Source: Pandoraea pulmonicola
GTDB lineage: Bacteria; Pseudomonadota; Gammaproteobacteria; Burkholderiales; Burkholderiaceae
Length of the DNA: 64,000 nt
NCBI RefSeq assembly: GCF_000815105.2
Contig: NZ_CP010310.2
Span: 3,658,001-3,722,000, forward strand
Direction: 5' to 3'
Part shown: piece after piece, positions 63,859-64,000 of the stretch
How positions within the stretch are numbered: position 1 is the first letter of the stretch
Layout of the letters: every line of letters begins with the position of its first letter
Notes under the pieces: model-generated
The model's input: only the letters and a program-made list of their open reading frames with translations
Databases searched by the model: none
What the model was told of the DNA's origin: nothing
Made by a program: the position numbers and the translations under genes

Positions 63859-64000
63859 TCAACGCTCGATCTGACGGTTCCAACGCTGCGTCCAGTCGGC
63901 GCGCTTGGCGTTGACCACATCCCAGTCGACGCGCACGAGCTTGTCGATCTGCGCCGGCGACGGCACGCGGGCCGCCACCGCCATCGACAGCTGCGTCTTG
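63859..64000 (-). CDS. PotD-like substrate-binding protein, C-terminal fragment (cut by window edge)
   Basis: The last 46 or so codons of a minus-strand gene end at a TGA at 63859. The translated tail (VPSPAQIDKLVRVDWDVV, then WTQRWNRQIER) is the usual C-terminus of polyamine-type periplasmic binding proteins that precede PotABC-like genes. The start lies beyond the window. It should be the first or an early gene of the importer/oxidase/RidA operon. Confidence 0.75.
   Translation of the reverse strand, partial: KTQLSMAVAARVPSPAQIDKLVRVDWDVVNAKRADWTQRWNRQIER

Overview
The window is a GC-rich stretch of a beta-proteobacterial chromosome, most likely Burkholderiaceae and plausibly Pandoraea. 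That placement is an inference from the ornibactin/malleobactin-like gene content, the neighbouring LIV-type and polyamine-type transport operons, and codon style; I could not run a database search. No tRNA, rRNA, insertion sequence, phage gene or CRISPR array is visible. Coding density is high, and the long open frames antisense to real genes are GC-driven shadows.

Layout. (1) 20-1991: a two-gene minus-strand unit (VOC protein, flavin-reductase-like protein) diverging from a MarR regulator, with a palindrome between them. (2) 2145-10790: a seven-gene minus-strand operon encoding a complete LIV-type ABC importer bracketed by two different acyl/aryl-CoA ligases, diverging from a Crp-type regulator (11096-11767). 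(3) 11789-56243: a roughly 44-kb lipopeptide hydroxamate/hydroxy-aspartate siderophore locus. (4) 56305-57405: a MASE2-GGDEF diguanylate cyclase. (5) 57724-64000: a minus-strand catabolic operon running off the right edge, encoding a spermidine/putrescine-type ABC importer, a three-component opine-oxidase/HcnABC-like flavoenzyme and a RidA protein.

The siderophore locus contains everything from regulation to iron release. An iron-starvation ECF sigma factor has a Fur-box-like site inside its own candidate promoter. An ornithine N5-oxygenase and an acyltransferase would make the hydroxamate. Three NRPSs form six modules: FAAL-ACP, C-A(OH-Orn)-PCP-E, C-A(Asp)-PCP, C-A(Thr)-PCP, then C-A(OH-Orn)-PCP-E, C-A(unassigned)-PCP, then C-A(Asp)-PCP-TE. 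A TauD/SyrP-like hydroxylase presumably acts on Asp. MbtH, a type II thioesterase and a phosphopantetheinyl transferase support the assembly line. A PvdE-like exporter, a TonB receptor, an FhuCBD-type importer and an FhuF-type ferric reductase handle traffic. A periplasmic Ntn-hydrolase acylase resembles PvdQ.

The most informative regulatory signal is a repeated TAAA-N16/17-CGTC element, in the style of OrbS/PvdS sigma-factor promoters, found upstream of six transcription units of the locus, plus one near match (CAAA) upstream of the exporter. It ties importer, acylase, receptor, NRPSs, pvdA and mbtH into one regulon. I recall lipopeptide siderophores called pandorabactins being reported from Pandoraea; this locus may be that family, but I cannot confirm it here.
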